A stretch of 25,228 bases of DNA from Klebsiella pneumoniae. Lineage in GTDB: Bacteria > Pseudomonadota > Gammaproteobacteria > Ga0077536. The stretch covers positions 1 through 25,228 of the forward strand of contig CAMCBY010000012.1 of assembly GCA_945873015.1 (NCBI GenBank). The letters are read 5' to 3'. Below are positions 22,899 to 25,228 of this stretch, piece by piece (position 1 is the stretch's first letter; each line of letters opens with the position of its first letter). The translations under genes were made by a program, and so were the position numbers. The notes under the pieces are model-generated. The model was not told the origin of the DNA. It made no database searches and saw only the letters and a program-made list of their open reading frames with translations.

Positions 22899-25228
22899 GT
22901 CAGAGCCTCACCCGTACCATTGTTCTGGCCGAACTGACGCCGCGCCAGGGCAAAACTCGCGAGCCTGTCGAAAACACGCCGGTTGAGCGTGCCCTCGGCA
23001 TAACTGCCGTCGGCGTCCTGCGTGCCCGCTTCCATGCCGGTCAGCAGGCTGACGCCCTGATCGATGGAATCGATTGCATAGATATGGAAGCGGCCGGCCG
23101 CCACCGCTTCCACCACACGTGGACGCAGCATCAGGTGTTTGATGTTGGCGGTCGGGATCAACACGCCCTGGCTGCCGGTGAGGCCGCGTTTCGCGCAGAT
23201 ATCAAAAAATCCTTCGATTTTGTGATTCACACCACCGATGGCCTGCACATCGCCAAACTGGTTGACCGAGCCGGTGACGGCAAGATCCTGACGCACCGGC
23301 ACTTCCGACAAAGCCGACAGCAGCGCATAGAGTTCGGTCGAGGACGCACTGTCACCATCCACGCCGCCATAGGATTGTTCAAACGCCAAGGTCGCCGAAA
23401 ACGATGCCGGCGCCCACTGCGCATAACGTGCGGCGATATAACCCGACAGGATCATGACCCCTTTGGAATGCAGTTCACCACCGAGTTCGGCCTCGCGTTC
23501 GATATCGATCACCGCGCCACTGCCGACACTCACCCGTGCGCTGATACGACTCGGTTTACCAAACGGCTGATCGCCGACCGTCATCACCGCGAGGCCATTG
23601 ATCTGGCCGACGCGCGTACCGCGGGTATCAATGAGCAAGGTGCCGCGCAGGATCTCTTCCTGAATCCGCTCATAGACACGGCCCTTGCGATAGGCCTGAC
23701 GTTCGATGGCCTGCTCGATGTCGCCGCGCTCGATGACGGTGGCCGCTCGCTTGCGCGCCCAATAGTCGCCTTCGCGCACCAGGTCGATAGCACGGCGCAA
23801 CTCGGTCGACAGGCGTTCGGCGTCCTCGGCCCAGCGCGCACTTTCCTCGATCACGCGTGCCACCGCGCCACGTTCCAGCGCCAGCAGGCTGTCGCTGCGC
23901 GCGGCACTCGCCAGCAGACGGGCGAACTCGAGTTGTGCGCCATCGTCACGTACGGTGCGATCGTCAAACTCAGCCACCACCTTGAAGAAATCGTCGAACT
24001 CAGGATCGAGCTCGCGCAGCATGTAGTAGAGCCGTGGCGCGCCAATCAGGATGACCTTGAGCTTGAGTGGAATCGGCGCCGGCTCGAGCGACACCGTGGA
24101 GGCAAAACCATAGGCCTGCTCCAGCGGCACGATGCGTATGCTGCCGTTGCGCAGTGTTTCCTTAAGGGCATCCCAGGCAAACGGTTCGGACAACAGGCGC
24201 GAGGCGTTCATCACCAGATAACCGCCGTTGGCCTCGTGCAGCGCGCCGGCGCGAATCAGCTTGAAATCCGTGCTGAGTGCTCCAAAGTGCACCCGGTGCT
24301 CAATTTTTCCGAGCAGCCGTCCGTAAGACGGCCGCTCCTCGATCACCACCGGCACACCGTCCTGTGGTTCACGTGAGACCAGCACATTCACGCCATAACG
24401 TCGTTGCACGCGCGAATCCCCCGGATCCTCGCCATCGACGTCGAGTCGCAGCGGCATACCGGCCACCGGCGGCGCGGGCTCGCGCAATAACTCATAGTGG
24501 CTGGTCAAATCGGCGCGCATCGTTTCCAGATAGGCGCGTGCTGCATCGACCTCGACAAATTGCTGAGCGACTTCCGCCACCAGCCGGCGGATAGCGAGGT
24601 CAGCGACCTCGTGATCAAGTTCGCCGATACGCTCGCGCGCGCCGCGCAGTCGTTCGGGAGTGTGTTGCATGCTGTCCTGAAACAGCTTGCCCACCTCTTC
24701 CACCGCACGCTGAATGGTGGCCTGCTGTTCCGCGCTCAGTTTCTCGAACTCCTGCGGTCCGAGCACCACGCCATCAACCACCGGAGCGAACACCATGCCG
24801 CCGGGTGTCTGCATGATACGGATATTGCGTTCGCGCGCGGCCTGCTGCACCTGTTCAAAAGCGTGCCCCTGGCTTTCCTCAAACTCGCGTTCGATGGCCT
24901 GCCGACGATGACGGTATTCCTCGCTGGCGAACGCCGCTCCGACCGCGGCCTGCACTTCCGTCAGACAACGCTCGACGGCGCGCGCGAAACGCCTGCCGAC
25001 GCCGGCCGGCAATTTTAAGGCTTGTGGCCTCGTTGAGTCGGTGAAGTCGTTGACGTAACACCAGTCCGCGGGTGCGGCATCAGCGTGCGACAACTGCTTG
25101 AGAAAATCACCGACGAAGCTGCGCCGGCCGGTGCCCGCCGGTCCCATCACGAACAGGTTGTGGCCGGGCAGGCGCATTTCGACGCCGAAACGAATGGCCT
25201 CAATGGCGCGCTGCTGACCAAACGGCGC
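22895..25228 (-). CDS. LonB-like ATP-dependent protease (AAA_32 + Lon proteolytic domain), N-terminus cut by window edge
   Basis: The frame is open to the right edge: seventeen codons (APFGQQRAIEAIRFGVE) precede the first internal Met at 25177, so the real start lies beyond 25228. Visible parts, numbered from that Met, are HNLFVMGPAGTGRRS (Walker A-like loop, 6-20, with Arg where most AAA proteins have Lys), a helical insertion (about 60-215), the AAA_32 core with GGYLVMNA (about 310), and the C-terminal Lon protease domain. The latter has GDSASSTELYALLSAL with the probable nucleophile S610 and IGGVNHKIEGFF with the partner K653, the Ser-Lys dyad of Lon. This matches proteobacterial 'Lon-related putative ATP-dependent proteases'. 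They are cytosolic and distinct from housekeeping Lon. The stop overlaps the next gene start by 4 nt. Confidence 0.88.
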   Translation of the reverse strand, partial: APFGQQRAIEAIRFGVEMRLPGHNLFVMGPAGTGRRSFVGDFLKQLSHADAAPADWCYVNDFTDSTRPQALKLPAGVGRRFARAVERCLTEVQAAVGAAFASEEYRHRRQAIEREFEESQGHAFEQVQQAARERNIRIMQTPGGMVFAPVVDGVVLGPQEFEKLSAEQQATIQRAVEEVGKLFQDSMQHTPERLRGARERIGELDHEVADLAIRRLVAEVAQQFVEVDAARAYLETMRADLTSHYELLREPAPPVAGMPLRLDVDGEDPGDSRVQRRYGVNVLVSREPQDGVPVVIEERPSYGRLLGKIEHRVHFGALSTDFKLIRAGALHEANGGYLVMNASRLLSEPFAWDALKETLRNGSIRIVPLEQAYGFASTVSLEPAPIPLKLKVILIGAPRLYYMLRELDPEFDDFFKVVAEFDDRTVRDDGAQLEFARLLASAARSDSLLALERGAVARVIEESARWAEDAERLSTELRRAIDLVREGDYWARKRAATVIERGDIEQAIERQAYRKGRVYERIQEEILRGTLLIDTRGTRVGQINGLAVMTVGDQPFGKPSRISARVSVGSGAVIDIEREAELGGELHSKGVMILSGYIAARYAQWAPASFSATLAFEQSYGGVDGDSASSTELYALLSALSEVPVRQDLAVTGSVNQFGDVQAIGGVNHKIEGFFDICAKRGLTGSQGVLIPTANIKHLMLRPRVVEAVAAGRFHIYAIDSIDQGVSLLTGMEAGTQDADGSYAEGTLNRRVFDRLASFALARRQFGQNNGTGEALT

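Noticed and set aside
25118..25160. Walker A-like GPAGTGRRS in the LonB-like protein has Arg instead of Lys, suggesting a dead ATPase.
   Set aside because: As far as I recall, GxGR is usual in this Lon-related family, so it is not evidence of inactivation on its own.

Overview
The window looks like chromosomal DNA of a GC-rich gammaproteobacterium, probably free-living. The basis is a RhlB-type DEAD-box helicase, a VPLPA-CTERM (exosortase-sorted) surface protein, an RTX/FG-GAP giant protein, a LonB-like protease of the proteobacterial type and REP-like palindromic pairs. There are no rRNA or tRNA genes, phage genes, insertion sequences or CRISPR arrays. The genus cannot be named from the sequence.

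Layout. (1) 1-5366, minus strand: a tight operon of a papain/C39-like peptidase, an RLAN-ATP-grasp (RimK-like) ligase, a GCS2 carboxylate-amine ligase and a YtcJ-like amidohydrolase. The first three overlap by 4 nt at each junction and the fourth follows after 21 nt with a strong ribosome binding site. A separate gene for a secreted protein begins at 67 and runs off the left edge. (2) 5590-7457, plus strand: a translationally coupled pair of a luciferase-like flavin monooxygenase and an acetoacetate-decarboxylase-fold protein, ending in a strong hairpin. (3) 7579-9669, minus strand: a secreted VPLPA-CTERM protein. (4) 9825-11465, plus strand: a thiamine-diphosphate 2-keto acid decarboxylase of the indolepyruvate/phenylpyruvate/pyruvate type, followed by a REP-like palindrome pair and about 440 nt of leader or non-coding DNA. 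(5) 12006-13688: rhlB with a long basic low-complexity tail. (6) 13922-18790: a 1622-residue protein with two complete seven-bladed FG-GAP propellers separated and capped by RTX blocks, followed by a perfect 29-nt inverted repeat. (7) 18919-21589, minus strand: an acyl-CoA synthetase and a flippase-like membrane protein. (8) 21741-22133, plus strand: a SnoaL-like protein. (9) 22146-25228, minus strand: an unrecognised, possibly USP-like protein coupled to a LonB-like protease cut by the right edge.

How they fit together. The best candidate for an uncharacterised system is the minus-strand operon at 227-5366. It has two different ATP-dependent amide-bond-forming enzymes, a cysteine peptidase-like protein and a hydrolase, which together suggest synthesis and trimming of a small amide or peptide-like compound, or glutamyl/amino-acid tagging of an unknown substrate. 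The RLAN/ATP-grasp, GCS2 and papain-like association is known from comparative genomics, but to my knowledge its product is not. The peptidase here stands alone, without the GNAT domain often fused to it, and the amidohydrolase is an extra member. The second point of interest is the modular RTX/FG-GAP protein, whose two propellers differ in base composition. The remaining genes look like ordinary lipid or aromatic metabolism and housekeeping.
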